DNA of 44,813 bases from Gammaproteobacteria bacterium. Lineage in GTDB: Bacteria; Pseudomonadota; Gammaproteobacteria; Thiohalomonadales; Thiohalomonadaceae. Positions 29,209 through 38,109 of the stretch are shown here, piece after piece. The stretch covers positions 1 to 44,813 of the forward strand of contig JALOAT010000032.1 in NCBI GenBank assembly GCA_023228645.1, given 5' to 3'. The translations under genes were made by a program, and so were the position numbers. The notes beneath the pieces are model-generated. The model saw only the letters and a program-made list of their open reading frames with translations, searched no databases and was not told where the DNA came from. Position 1 is the first letter of the stretch. Every line of letters begins with the position of its first letter.

Positions 29209-29415
29209 TTACTTCACGACGACGATGTTGGCCGCCTGCAGTCCCTTGGGACCGTTGACGATGTCGAACGTGACGGCTGCGCCTTCCTGCAGGGTCTTGA
29301 AACCGGAACCCTGGATCGCGCTGAAATGGGCGAAGACGTCGGGACCGCCATTATCCTGGGTGATAAAGCCGAAGCCCTTGGACTCGTTGAACCACTTCAC
29401 ACTGCCTGTTGCCAT
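29209..29415 (-). CDS. Cold-shock domain protein (CspA family)
   Basis: A 68-residue single-stranded nucleic-acid-binding protein, full family length. RNP1 is KGFGFITQ and RNP2 is DVFAHFSA, with the aromatic start GSVKWFNESK. An AAAGG about ten bases upstream supports the ATG at 29415. The function is RNA chaperoning; whether it is cold-induced cannot be told from the protein. It is followed by a strong terminator, so it is a monocistronic gene. Confidence 0.97.
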   Translation of the reverse strand: MATGSVKWFNESKGFGFITQDNGGPDVFAHFSAIQGSGFKTLQEGAAVTFDIVNGPKGLQAANIVVVK

Positions 29416-29815
29416 GATAAATACCTTTGATGATTTGGAGATTACTTGCGAACAGGTAGTGCGATGTACTTTGAGAAGCGAACCAAGAGGAACTGCTTAA
29501 CCAGCCATGCCATGATCTGCCGCAGTGCGTACTTTAGGCGTCTGCGGCGCCATTGACCAGCGTTATCGAAAAAAAAATTCCGGTTTACTGCCTTTACCTA
29601 CGCGCGCGCGGGGCCATCTGCCATGCCCGCCGTGATTTTCCATGCGTTCCGTGAACGAGCAGCTACATTCAACGAGTCTGCCGCATGGTGGGCACGGCTG
29701 ACACGCGTTGTCGGTTTTCGGCGACGCACCGTGTGGCACGTTCGCCAGGGATGCCGCGCACCACCGGTCAAAGCGATCATGCCCGACATTCACCATCCGA
29801 TGACAAGGAGGTCCC
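29416..29815. other. Divergent intergenic region: csp leader and upstream of the Tat mini-protein
   Basis: A 400-base gap between the cold-shock gene (minus) and the histidine-rich exported protein (plus). csp genes often have 5' leaders above 100 bases that refold with temperature, and there is room for one here. No conserved cold box could be recognised. The stretch near 29571-29580 is a run of A on the plus strand, and CGCGCGCG lies near 29600. No supported coding frame is seen. Confidence 0.4.
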
Positions 29816-30124
29816 ATGAGCCGCACAGACAATTCCCGACGTCGTTTCATCAAAACCACGGCGTACGTCGCACCGGCCCTGTTGACATTGAAGGCCTTGC
29901 CCGCCTTCGCAAGGAACGGGTCTTATCCACCCAAAGACCACCATGGCCCGGGCAAGGATTACCACCATGGAAAGGGATCGGGAGACCACCACGACAAGAA
30001 ACCGGGCAACCACCACGGCAAGGGACCCGGAAAATACGACAAGGGTCCCGGAAGCCGTAATGGAAAGGGGTCAGACAACCATCACGCCCGCAAGGGTCCG
30101 GGGGGACACGGGCCGCGGGGTTGA
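29816..30124 (+). CDS. Tat-exported His/Gly/Lys-rich mini-protein
   Basis: A 102-residue protein with a strong AAGGAGG ribosome site. Residues 1-32 form a twin-arginine signal: Ser7-Arg8-Arg9-Arg10-Phe11-Ile12-Lys13, a hydrophobic stretch and ALPAFA before cleavage. The mature 70 residues hold 11 His (five His-His pairs), 19 Gly and 10 Lys in loose repeats such as HHGKG and HHDKKPG, with no Cys and no hydrophobic core. This composition suggests a disordered, polycationic, transition-metal-binding protein. Tat use may imply cofactor loading before export, or simply a maturation signal. No family recognised. It stands alone on its strand. Confidence 0.8.
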   Translation: MSRTDNSRRRFIKTTAYVAPALLTLKALPAFARNGSYPPKDHHGPGKDYHHGKGSGDHHDKKPGNHHGKGPGKYDKGPGSRNGKGSDNHHARKGPGGHGPRG

Positions 30125-30172
30125 CCTGACGGGGTGCCCCTGGCTTACGTCGGGGCCGCGCACCTTTTCGCC

Positions 30173-31060
30173 CTACCTCTTCACCGCCAGCACACCGTCC
30201 CCGACCCGCTCCGTGGTGAAGCCGGCCAGGCGCAATCGCCTCGCCACCTCTTCCGGTACGTCGCGCCCGCTGGTGAGCCGGTTCGGCGTCCCCGTGTAAT
30301 GAAACAGCCGGCCCTTGCGCCTGAGCACCCGCGCCAGGTGGTCGTAGAAGGTCTGTGAATACAGCTCGCCGGCGATGCCGAAGCGCGGCGGGTCGTGCAG
30401 CAGCGCGTCCATGGAGGCCGTTTCGATGGATGCGATCGCCGCGGCGACGTCGCCCTGGTGGAGTTGCAGCGCCCCGCCCGCCTTCGGTGACCAGGGATTG
30501 AGGCTGCGCAGCCACACCACGTCGGGATTTTTCTCGAACGACACCACCTGGCGCGCCTCGCCTTGCAGGCACCAGGCGGCGAAATAGCCGAGCCCGCCGC
30601 AGGTGTCCAGGATCACCTTGCCGCGCGGATCGATCAGCGCCACCTTGCGCTGCGCATCCGCGTAGGGCGAGACCTGCGCCGTGGGCAACATCTTAATGCC
30701 GTCGATCTCGAAGGTGGGCGGCCCCCATTCGGTGGGCACGAGCTTGATGAGGGATGTGGTGTAACGCGCCACCGGCTCGAAGGCCGCACCCGTCCAGTAG
30801 TAGACCGTGCGGTCCTTGCAGGTCTCCGGATAGGGAAACACGCGTCCCTGCCATGACCAGGTGTCCGGATGCAGTTCGATGGTGGTGGTGGAACGCTCCA
30901 GGTCGAGGGAACAGGTCAGCGATGCGCGTCCCGCGCGACGGGCGGCGCACATGGCCTCGTGCACCTGGGCGGTCAGCAGCGGGCTGTCGATCACGCGGGA
31001 ATCTCGGGGCAGGCATGCAGGAAAGGCGCCCAGGATAGGGAACGCCTTCGGGAAGGTCAA
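30173..31060 (-). CDS. SAM-dependent methyltransferase (COG2521-like)
   Basis: A class-I methyltransferase of up to 295 residues. The SAM-binding motif I is KVILDTCGGLGYFAA (Asp152), the acidic motif II is VVSFEKNPD, and the catalytic-type motif is LLHDPPRFG (Asp223). The DTC-GLGY/DPPR combination resembles predicted archaeal-type methyltransferases of COG2521. The substrate is unknown. The start is uncertain: the frame opens with TTG at 31060 without a good ribosome site, and GTG at 30994 is an alternative. It follows the CPBP protease gene by seven bases on the same strand, so it may be the last gene of the Mrp transcript. Confidence 0.8.
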   Translation of the reverse strand: MTFPKAFPILGAFPACLPRDSRVIDSPLLTAQVHEAMCAARRAGRASLTCSLDLERSTTTIELHPDTWSWQGRVFPYPETCKDRTVYYWTGAAFEPVARYTTSLIKLVPTEWGPPTFEIDGIKMLPTAQVSPYADAQRKVALIDPRGKVILDTCGGLGYFAAWCLQGEARQVVSFEKNPDVVWLRSLNPWSPKAGGALQLHQGDVAAAIASIETASMDALLHDPPRFGIAGELYSQTFYDHLARVLRRKGRLFHYTGTPNRLTSGRDVPEEVARRLRLAGFTTERVGDGVLAVKR

Positions 31061-31067
31061 AAATGCG

Positions 31068-31910
31068 CTACCCGGCCAGGGCCGGATAGCTGAAAAACCC
31101 CACGTGCACCAGATTGAGGGCGAAGTGGGTCAGGATGGCCGCCGCGAGGCGCTGGCCGGCCATCTGATAGGCGAGCCCGTAGCCGACGCCCGCCAGGGTG
31201 GCGAGCAGCACGTAAACGGCGCCGCCGCCGAAATGCGCCAGCCCGAACAGCACCGCGGCCCCGATGACCGCCGCCGGTACGCCAAGACTTGCCGCCAACG
31301 ACCGCTGCAACACGCCCCGAAACAAGGCCTCTTCCACCGCGGCGAACAGCAGATTGGTCGCCGCCCAGATCGCCAGCCACTGGACATCCGGGACGCCGGG
31401 GACCCACCGCACGTACCCGAGCCACAACCCGGGCACAAACACCAAGGGCAGCGCGAGCGCCAACGCGGTGGCGGTACTCACGCCGATGCGCCGCCAGTCC
31501 GGCCTCGCTTCCGCACGCAGCACCAGCGCCAGCACCGCGAAACCGGCAAGGGCCTTGTCCATCCGAAACCCGAGTGCATAGGGCGCACTGTCCGGCTTCA
31601 CCGGCATGGCCTCGCCGAAGCGCACCGGGACAAAACCCGGCAGCAGGCCGAAGCCGAGCGCCAGGACCAGTACGCCGAGCAGGCCCAGTGCGGGGATGCG
31701 CCAGCGCGGGTGTCGCGCGGCCCGGGCCAAGCCAAGGAGCGCCGCCGCCCAAAGCAGGGCCCATGCGGTCAGGTAACCCTCCGTGAGACCAAGCAACAGG
31801 ATGAGGACGATGGCCCCGGCGCTCAGCCCGGTGCGCAACGGCGCGGCAGGAAGCCACAGGGCCACGAAGGCCATGCCCCACAGGGCGAGGAGCAGTCCTT
31901 GGGAATGCAC
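31068..31910 (-). CDS. CPBP (CAAX/Abi) family intramembrane metalloprotease
   Basis: A membrane protein of 280 residues with about eight helices. The three motifs of the CPBP glutamic protease family are in the C-terminal half: EEALFRG (Glu193-Glu194 and Arg198), GLAHFGGG (His226) and LTHFALN (His262). Homologues include Rce1-type prenyl proteases, bacteriocin self-immunity proteins and signalling proteases. It starts 12 bases after the mrpG stop and is followed seven bases later by the methyltransferase gene. A role linked to the antiporter complex is possible but unsupported. Confidence 0.88.
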   Translation of the reverse strand: MHSQGLLLALWGMAFVALWLPAAPLRTGLSAGAIVLILLLGLTEGYLTAWALLWAAALLGLARAARHPRWRIPALGLLGVLVLALGFGLLPGFVPVRFGEAMPVKPDSAPYALGFRMDKALAGFAVLALVLRAEARPDWRRIGVSTATALALALPLVFVPGLWLGYVRWVPGVPDVQWLAIWAATNLLFAAVEEALFRGVLQRSLAASLGVPAAVIGAAVLFGLAHFGGGAVYVLLATLAGVGYGLAYQMAGQRLAAAILTHFALNLVHVGFFSYPALAG

Positions 31911-31922
31911 GGGCGACGGCGC

Positions 31923-32285
31923 TCAGTCGCCCGATCTGGCGCGCGGATAGATGGGACCCAGGTGCCTGCGCGCCCGCAGGTCGCGGTAGACCGCAGCGCG
32001 CATGATCAGCATGGCCACCACCGGCGCCGTGAGCATGACGAAGGCGCTGATGAGCAGTTCATGAATCACCAGGCGCCCCTCGACGGCCGTAAACAGGATC
32101 ATGGACGCCACCAACAGGCAGCCTGCGCCCAAGGTGATGGTGATGGCCGGCCCGTGGATGCGTTGATAGAAGTTCGGCAAACGCAGGAGCCCGAACGCAC
32201 CGACGAAAATGATGCTGCCGCCCAGGAACAGCAGCAGGGCCACGGGAACCACTACCCAGGCAGACAGATTTTCCAGCCCGGTCAT
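31923..32285 (-). CDS. mrpG: Mrp/Pha cation:proton antiporter subunit G
   Basis: Small membrane subunit of 120 residues with three helices and the family pattern LGGSIIFVGAFGLLRLPNFYQRIH. The C-terminal tail is basic (RRHLGPIYPRAR). It is the last gene of the antiporter operon and its ATG overlaps the mrpF stop by four bases. All Mrp subunits are usually needed for Na+ or K+ extrusion against protons. Confidence 0.93.
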   Translation of the reverse strand: MTGLENLSAWVVVPVALLLFLGGSIIFVGAFGLLRLPNFYQRIHGPAITITLGAGCLLVASMILFTAVEGRLVIHELLISAFVMLTAPVVAMLIMRAAVYRDLRARRHLGPIYPRARSGD

Positions 32286-32560
32286 TCGATGATCTCCCCG
32301 CGCATGATGAACTTCGCCAGCGCGATGGTGGATACGAAGCTGAGCAGCGCGATGATGAGCGCCGCGTCGAAATAGACGCGGTTGACGAAGCGGATGCCGA
32401 GTACCAGCGCGAGCAACATGGCACACATCCACAGGGTGTCCAGCGCGAGCACACGGTCCTGTGCCGATGGCCCCACCAGCAGGCGAATAGTGCAGAACAC
32501 CATGGCCAGGATGACGCAGATCAGGGCAAACCCGATGGCGATTTCCAGCAACGACGTCAT
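32282..32560 (-). CDS. mrpF: Mrp/Pha cation:proton antiporter subunit F
   Basis: A 92-residue, three-helix subunit from the ATG at 32560. The signature is CTIRLLVGPSAQDRVLALDT, with DRVLALD the family hallmark carrying the conserved Asp. The ATG overlaps the mrpE stop by four bases, so the upstream extension of the frame is not used. Confidence 0.94.
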   Translation of the reverse strand: MTSLLEIAIGFALICVILAMVFCTIRLLVGPSAQDRVLALDTLWMCAMLLALVLGIRFVNRVYFDAALIIALLSFVSTIALAKFIMRGEIIE

Positions 32561-33063
32561 GGCGCGGCCTCGTGGTCGAAGATCTCGATCAACGGCTTTT
32601 CGTAACGGTTCTTGATGGTGTCGATCCACCACTGCTCGTCGTGCAGATCGAACACGTGCAGCGCCAGGTCATAGGTCCCCGGCAACAACTCCACCCACAC
32701 GGTTCCTGGCGTGGTGTTGACGAGCATCGACAGCAACGCCAGCCCGTAGGGGTTGCGCAGTTCCAATGGGACGCGGATGAACTGCGATCTCACCTTGTCG
32801 GCCCGGCGGAACAGGATGATGCTGCTGACGTTGAACGCCGAGCGGACGATCTCGACAAACGCCATGCGCAGGAGCCGGAACAACACCATCAGCCGCCGGG
32901 GTCGCGGATCGCCCAGGGGTTGCAGCTTACGCGTCAGCAGGGGCACCAGCAACGCCAACGCCACACCGGGCAGCACCTGGCCCCACGCCATGCTTTGATT
33001 CAGCAGCAACCAAGTGACGAACAACGCAGCCGAGGTCAGCGGAGCGGGCAACCAGCGTCTCAT
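32557..33063 (-). CDS. mrpE: Mrp/Pha cation:proton antiporter subunit E
   Basis: A 168-residue subunit with two to three N-terminal helices and a cytoplasmic C-terminal half with MrpE signatures RNPYGLALLSMLVNTTPGTV and a later LALHVFDLHDEQWW. The ATG at 33063 overlaps the mrpD stop by four bases and fixes the start. MrpE is needed for assembly or activity of the complex in studied systems. Confidence 0.94.
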   Translation of the reverse strand: MRRWLPAPLTSAALFVTWLLLNQSMAWGQVLPGVALALLVPLLTRKLQPLGDPRPRRLMVLFRLLRMAFVEIVRSAFNVSSIILFRRADKVRSQFIRVPLELRNPYGLALLSMLVNTTPGTVWVELLPGTYDLALHVFDLHDEQWWIDTIKNRYEKPLIEIFDHEAAP

Positions 33064-34682
33064 CGTTCCGCCTCCCCTGCCCCCGCAGACACCGCCGGAG
33101 AGGACAGCACCCGATCCACGTACTGGGCGCGCTGGTGCAGATCGGCGCTGGTACGTTCCAGGAAACCGAAGATCGGTCCGGCCTGCACGGTAAGCGCCAC
33201 ACACAGGAACAGCAACAAGGTCACCGGCGCCGCTTCCATGAACTGAAGACGCGGCGGCGCGACCGCGCCGGAGGCCCAGAAGGTGCGCACGCCGAAGCGC
33301 ATCATGGCAATGATGGCAATGAGCCCCGAGACCAGCACCAGCGCCATGAAGGTCCAGGCCGGCGCCGCGACGGCGCCGCCGGCCTGCGGATGGAGCAGCG
33401 CATGGAACAAGCCGAACTTGGCCACGAAGCCGGACAGGGGCGGCAGCCCGGCGATGATCAGGGTGCTGGCGGCGAACGACAAACCGAGGAATGCCAGAGC
33501 GGCCGGGATCCCCTTGCCCACGGGCTGCGCCGGATTTTCCTCGAACTCGAAGGCTTCCATGGTCACGGCGAGCATGGCGGCGGCCGGTGAACGTACGCGG
33601 TCGACCAGTTCGATGAGCAGCATGAAAGCGGCCACCGCCAGGGTGGAGCTGAGCAGGTAGAAAAGCCCGGCCGTGATGAGCGAGGCCTGGCCATAGCCGA
33701 CCACAGCCAGCAAGGTGCCCGAAGACACGATGGCGGCGTAGCCCGCCAGGCGGCCCTGCTCCTGGCTCGCCAACATACCGACCGCACCGAACGCGACCGT
33801 GGCCAGCCCGCCCCACAGCAGGAACTCGCGGCCGAAACCGGTGGCCTCCCCGCCGCCGTCAGAAAACACCAGCAGCCATACGCGCATGATCACGTACACC
33901 CCCACCTTGGTCATCAGCACCAGCATGGCCGCCACCGGCGGCGAGGCCGAGGCGTAGGCGGTGGGCAGCCAGAACCCGAGCGGCCACATGGCGCCCTTCA
34001 CCAGGAAGGCGATGACCAGCACCGCCATGCCGATCTTCAGCAGGGCAAGGTCTTCGGCGCCCAGGGTCGCCACGCGCGCCGCGAGGTCCGACATGTTGAG
34101 GGTCCCCGTCGCCGCATAGATGAGGGCCACGCCGATGAGGAACACCAGGGAGGCCACCAGATTCACCGCGATGTACTGCAAGCCGGCGCGGATGCGGTTC
34201 ACGTTGTAGCCGTGCAGCAACAGGCCGTAGGAAGCGGCCAGCATCACCTCGAAGAACACGAACAGATTGAACAGGTCATGGGTCAGAAACGCCCCGTTCA
34301 CGCCCATGAGCAGGAACTGGAACAAGGAATGGAAGTGCACGCCGATACGGCTCCAGCGCACCATGGAGTACAGCAGCGTGGCAGTGGCGATGACCGCCGC
34401 CAGCAACAACATCATGGCCGCCAGGCGATCCACCAGCAGCACGATGCCGAATGGGGCAAGCCAGTTCGCCGCCAGGTACACGCCGATGTCTTCCGACCAG
34501 TGGCCGCCGTCCGTCAACTGCACCAGGACCAACGCGGTGACGAGCAACCCCAGTACCGACATGGCGTTGATGGCGAACTTCAGGCGATGGTGAGTCTCGT
34601 TGATGGGGATCAGCACCGCGCCCGCCAGCAACGGCAACAGCACCGGTACCAGGATCAGGTGATCGAGCCAGCCCAGCATCAC
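33060..34682 (-). CDS. mrpD: Mrp/Pha cation:proton antiporter subunit D
   Basis: A 540-residue, roughly fourteen-helix homologue of the complex I NuoM/NuoN antiporter-like subunits. Conserved parts include FNLFVFFEVMLAASYGLLLH with the membrane Glu and FLVKGAMWPLGFWLPTAYAS with the proton-path Lys. The frame begins with GTG at 34682 followed directly by ATG at 34679; either could initiate, and both overlap the mrpC stop. Confidence 0.95.
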   Translation of the reverse strand: MMLGWLDHLILVPVLLPLLAGAVLIPINETHHRLKFAINAMSVLGLLVTALVLVQLTDGGHWSEDIGVYLAANWLAPFGIVLLVDRLAAMMLLLAAVIATATLLYSMVRWSRIGVHFHSLFQFLLMGVNGAFLTHDLFNLFVFFEVMLAASYGLLLHGYNVNRIRAGLQYIAVNLVASLVFLIGVALIYAATGTLNMSDLAARVATLGAEDLALLKIGMAVLVIAFLVKGAMWPLGFWLPTAYASASPPVAAMLVLMTKVGVYVIMRVWLLVFSDGGGEATGFGREFLLWGGLATVAFGAVGMLASQEQGRLAGYAAIVSSGTLLAVVGYGQASLITAGLFYLLSSTLAVAAFMLLIELVDRVRSPAAAMLAVTMEAFEFEENPAQPVGKGIPAALAFLGLSFAASTLIIAGLPPLSGFVAKFGLFHALLHPQAGGAVAAPAWTFMALVLVSGLIAIIAMMRFGVRTFWASGAVAPPRLQFMEAAPVTLLLFLCVALTVQAGPIFGFLERTSADLHQRAQYVDRVLSSPAVSAGAGEAER

Positions 34683-35023
34683 TCCTCCGACTCCCTGCCG
34701 TCCACGTGGTCCGTGCCGGTGACGCCACGCGAGCCGATCATCATCACCAGATAAAGCGCCGTGGTGGCGAAACCGATGACGATGGCCGTCAACACCAGGG
34801 CCTGAGGCAACGGGTCGGTGAGGGCGGTCGGGTCCGGCAGGCCGTCCCCCAGGGTGAGCGGCGGCCGGTCCACCATCAGGCGCCCCATGATGAAGATGAA
34901 CAGGTTCACGGCGTAGGACATGAGCAGCAGGCCGATGATCACCTGGAAGGTACGCGGGCGCAGCACCAGCCAGATCCCCGAGCCGAACAGCACACCGATG
35001 GCGAGGGCGATGACCAGGTTCAT
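34679..35023 (-). CDS. mrpC: Mrp/Pha cation:proton antiporter subunit C
   Basis: A 114-residue, three-helix NuoK-like subunit. It starts MNLVIALAIGVLFGSGIWLV and contains VIIGLLLMSYAVNLFIFIMG, then PLPQALVLTAIVIGFATTAL, all standard for MrpC. The ATG at 35023 overlaps the stop of the fused A/B gene by four bases, so the long open frame upstream is a shadow. Confidence 0.95.
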   Translation of the reverse strand: MNLVIALAIGVLFGSGIWLVLRPRTFQVIIGLLLMSYAVNLFIFIMGRLMVDRPPLTLGDGLPDPTALTDPLPQALVLTAIVIGFATTALYLVMMIGSRGVTGTDHVDGRESEE

Positions 35024-37911
35024 CGGATATCCCTCTCCGGTGCGAGCCTGCCGTCGCCCGGCAATTGGCGATGGCTGCGTATCGATTGGTGCGCCAGGGC
35101 CACGAGAATCAGCATGGTCGCGCCGACCACTACCATGAACACGCCCAGATCGAAGAAAAACGCGCTGGGCAGGTGCAGATCGCCCAGCAGCGGCAGGTGC
35201 AGGTGCGCGGTGTGGCTGGTGAGGAACGGATGACCGAACAGCCATGCGCCGATGCCCGTCAGCGCAGTGGTGATCAGCCCCCACGCCATCCACTTGTGCG
35301 GGCGCAGGCGCAGGTGCGATTCCACCCACGCCGTACCGGCCACCATGTACTGAACGATGAACGCTACCGCGAAGATCAACCCGGCCACGAAACCACCGCC
35401 CGGCAGATTGTGCCCGCGCATGAAGAAGTACACCGCCACGAGGACGATGAACGGCAACAGGAAACGTACATAAACCCCCGGCACCATGAGATAGCCGTGC
35501 TCGGCCTGCTCGGTAGGCGTCTGCTTCACCGCCGGGTCGATGCCATTGGAACGCTGCACGGGGATCTCGATGCTTTCCGGCGCCGGACGGAAGCGGCGCA
35601 GCAAGGCGTACACGGTCAGTGCCACGATACTGAGCACCGTGATCTCGCCGAAGGTATCGAATCCGCGGAAGTCCACCAGCAGCACGTTTACCACGTTGCT
35701 GCCGCCGCCTTCCGAAAGCGCGTGCAGCACGAAGAAATCGCCGATGCGCTCCGGCGGTGTTCCGCTGAGCACCACGAAACTGATTGCCGCCATGGCGGCG
35801 CCACCCGCCAAAGCCACCATCAGGTCGCGCCCGCGGCGCAGCCGCACTCGGCGCGAGACCCGGGCCTGCATGTCCTCGAGGGCGATGCGTGGCGGCAGCC
35901 AGCGCAGGCCAAGCAGGATCAGCACCGTGGTGACGGTCTCCACCATGAGCTGGGTGAGCGCCAGATCGGGCGCCGACAGCCACAGGAAGGTCATGCTCGT
36001 GATAATGCCCGTACCGCCCACCAGCATCAGTGCCGCAAGGCGGTGATACTTGGCCTGCCACGCGGCGGCGATGGCGCAACCGCCTCCGATCAGCCACAGC
36101 GCGGCCAACGACAGATCGACGTCGGTAAGCCGTATCGCATCGAGGCCCGGCAACGGCCGGACCAGCGCTACGGGAAGCGCCATCATCATCACGATGATCA
36201 AGAGCAGCTGCGGTTGCAGGCGCTGGGTGCCGATGTGACGCATCAGCGCGCCGGCGCCGGTGGACATGCGCAACATGATGCTGTCGTAGATGTGCCCGCC
36301 GTTGAGTTCGAACCGTACCGGTACACCGCTGCGGTTACGCAGATCGAAACGAAGCTGCAACAGGCTGTAGAGCACGACGCCGCCCAGTAGCGCGACCATG
36401 CTCATGAGCAGGGGCATGTTGAAGCCGTGCCACACCGCGAGGTTGTAGTCGGGGGTGGCCTCGCCGAGCACGGACACCACCGCGTCGCTCAGGAAGGGAC
36501 CGACGCTGCGGCCGGGCAGGACGCCCACCACCAGGCAGAGCAACACCAGTACCTCCACGGGGAAACGCATCCAGCGTGGCGGCTCGTGCGGCTGCTTGGG
36601 CAGGTCCTCCGGCAAGCGGCCGAGGAAAATGCCGATGAAACGCAACGCATAGGCCACGCTGAACATGCCCATGGCGACTGCGGCCGTGGACATCCACCAC
36701 TCGTCGGGGCCGCCCACGCCGAGGGTCTCGGCGAAGAACATTTCCTTCGAGATGAATCCGTTGAGCAGCGGGACCCCGGCCATGGCCGCGCTGGCCACGA
36801 TGGCCAGCGTGCCGGTGATCGGCAACACGCGGTAAAGCCCGCGCAATACGCGCATGTCACGGGTGCCGGTCTCGTGATCGACGATGCCCGCCGCCATGAA
36901 CAGCGAGGCCTTGAAGGTAGCGTGATTGAGGACGTGGAAGATGGCCGCCACCACCGCCAGCGGTGTCCCGATACCGAGCAATGCCGTGATGATGCCCAGG
37001 TGGCTGATGGTCGAATAGGCGAGCAGGCCCTTTATGTCCGCCTGGAAAATGGCATTGAAGGAACCGATGAGCAGGGTGATGACACCGGCGCCGCCGATGA
37101 TCCAGTGCCACTCGGGCGTGCCGGAGAGTACCGGCCACAAACGGATGAGCAGGAATACCCCCGCCTTGACCATGGTCGCCGAATGCAGGTAAGCCGAGAC
37201 CGGCGTGGGCGCCGCCATGGCGTGCGGCAGCCAGAAGTGGAACGGGAACTGCGCGCTCTTGGTGAGCGCACCGAGGGCAATGAGGATCAGCGCCGGCAGA
37301 TAGGCGTGGTGGGCGCGCACCTGATTTCCCGCCGCCAGCACCGCGTCCAGGTCGTAGCTGCCGACGATGCTGCCCAGGATCAGTACCCCCGCGAGCAGGC
37401 ACAGGCCGCCCGCGGCGGTGACCGTGAGCGCCATGCGCGCGCCGCGGCGGGCGTCGATACGGTGATGCCAGTAGCCGATGAGCAGGAACGAGGTGAGGCT
37501 GGTGAGCTCCCAGAACACCACCAGCTGGATCAGGTTGCCCGAGAGCACCACCCCGAGCATGGAACCCATGAAGGCCAGCAGAAAGGAAAAGAACCGCGGC
37601 ACCGGGTCCTTGGGGGACATGTAGTAACGCGCATACAGCACCACCAGCACGCCGATGCCCTGCACCAGCACCGCGAACAGCCAGGCCAGGCCGTCCATGC
37701 GCAATACGAAGTCGAGGCCGAGCTGCGGCAGCCATTCGGCCTCGTAGCGCACCACCCCGCCGTTGCCGGCCCCCAGGTACAGGTAGATCGTGGCGATGAG
37801 CCCGTACAGCGCCACCCCGCCCGCCAGCCAAGCCTCACGGCCCCGCAACGGCAGGAAGGCGGCAAGCACACTGCCGATGAACGGGATGAGGATCAGGCTG
37901 AGCAACGTCAC
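35020..37911 (-). CDS. mrpA: Mrp/Pha cation:proton antiporter fused subunits A and B
   Basis: First gene of the operon, 963 residues, longer than a plain MrpA because MrpB is fused at the C-terminus (from about residue 800; VYFFMRGHNLPGGGFVAGLI). This is the group 2, PhaAB-like six-gene layout. The N-terminal two-thirds is a NuoL-like subunit with Glu135 (FWELTSLTSFLLIGY), Lys218 (LTKSAQFPFHFWLPHA) and His230, the proton-path residues. A middle MrpA-specific region precedes the MrpB part. The start is GTG at 37911 with no convincing ribosome site, so it is less certain than the rest. The complex exchanges Na+ or K+ for protons and supports pH and salt tolerance. Confidence 0.95.
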   Translation of the reverse strand: MTLLSLILIPFIGSVLAAFLPLRGREAWLAGGVALYGLIATIYLYLGAGNGGVVRYEAEWLPQLGLDFVLRMDGLAWLFAVLVQGIGVLVVLYARYYMSPKDPVPRFFSFLLAFMGSMLGVVLSGNLIQLVVFWELTSLTSFLLIGYWHHRIDARRGARMALTVTAAGGLCLLAGVLILGSIVGSYDLDAVLAAGNQVRAHHAYLPALILIALGALTKSAQFPFHFWLPHAMAAPTPVSAYLHSATMVKAGVFLLIRLWPVLSGTPEWHWIIGGAGVITLLIGSFNAIFQADIKGLLAYSTISHLGIITALLGIGTPLAVVAAIFHVLNHATFKASLFMAAGIVDHETGTRDMRVLRGLYRVLPITGTLAIVASAAMAGVPLLNGFISKEMFFAETLGVGGPDEWWMSTAAVAMGMFSVAYALRFIGIFLGRLPEDLPKQPHEPPRWMRFPVEVLVLLCLVVGVLPGRSVGPFLSDAVVSVLGEATPDYNLAVWHGFNMPLLMSMVALLGGVVLYSLLQLRFDLRNRSGVPVRFELNGGHIYDSIMLRMSTGAGALMRHIGTQRLQPQLLLIIVMMMALPVALVRPLPGLDAIRLTDVDLSLAALWLIGGGCAIAAAWQAKYHRLAALMLVGGTGIITSMTFLWLSAPDLALTQLMVETVTTVLILLGLRWLPPRIALEDMQARVSRRVRLRRGRDLMVALAGGAAMAAISFVVLSGTPPERIGDFFVLHALSEGGGSNVVNVLLVDFRGFDTFGEITVLSIVALTVYALLRRFRPAPESIEIPVQRSNGIDPAVKQTPTEQAEHGYLMVPGVYVRFLLPFIVLVAVYFFMRGHNLPGGGFVAGLIFAVAFIVQYMVAGTAWVESHLRLRPHKWMAWGLITTALTGIGAWLFGHPFLTSHTAHLHLPLLGDLHLPSAFFFDLGVFMVVVGATMLILVALAHQSIRSHRQLPGDGRLAPERDIR

Positions 37912-38109
37912 GGGGTTGGAATTCGACTTTCAAGGCACGCCGCCGGGTGCCTTGCGCGGAACGCACAGGCCTGGGCAATGGTGCGCATTGTAACAGCTGA
38001 TTTTTACGCTTGGGCATTGGGATGGGGCCGCCCTGCTGCCCGTGCGGCATCCCGCCCTTGGCGACGGCTGCCTCTTGGTCACGTCACAGGAGAGACAGGG
38101 GCTTGACAA

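Noticed and set aside
29943..30299. Thr/Arg-rich plus-strand frame of 118 codons overlapping the histidine-rich gene
   Set aside because: It is the alternate frame of the repeated CACCAC-type codons. It has no ribosome site or signal peptide, while the Tat-signal frame has both.
36427..38106. Plus-strand open frame of 559 codons opposite the fused mrpA/B gene
   Set aside because: Low-complexity His/Gln/Arg composition and full overlap with a conserved antiporter subunit on the other strand.
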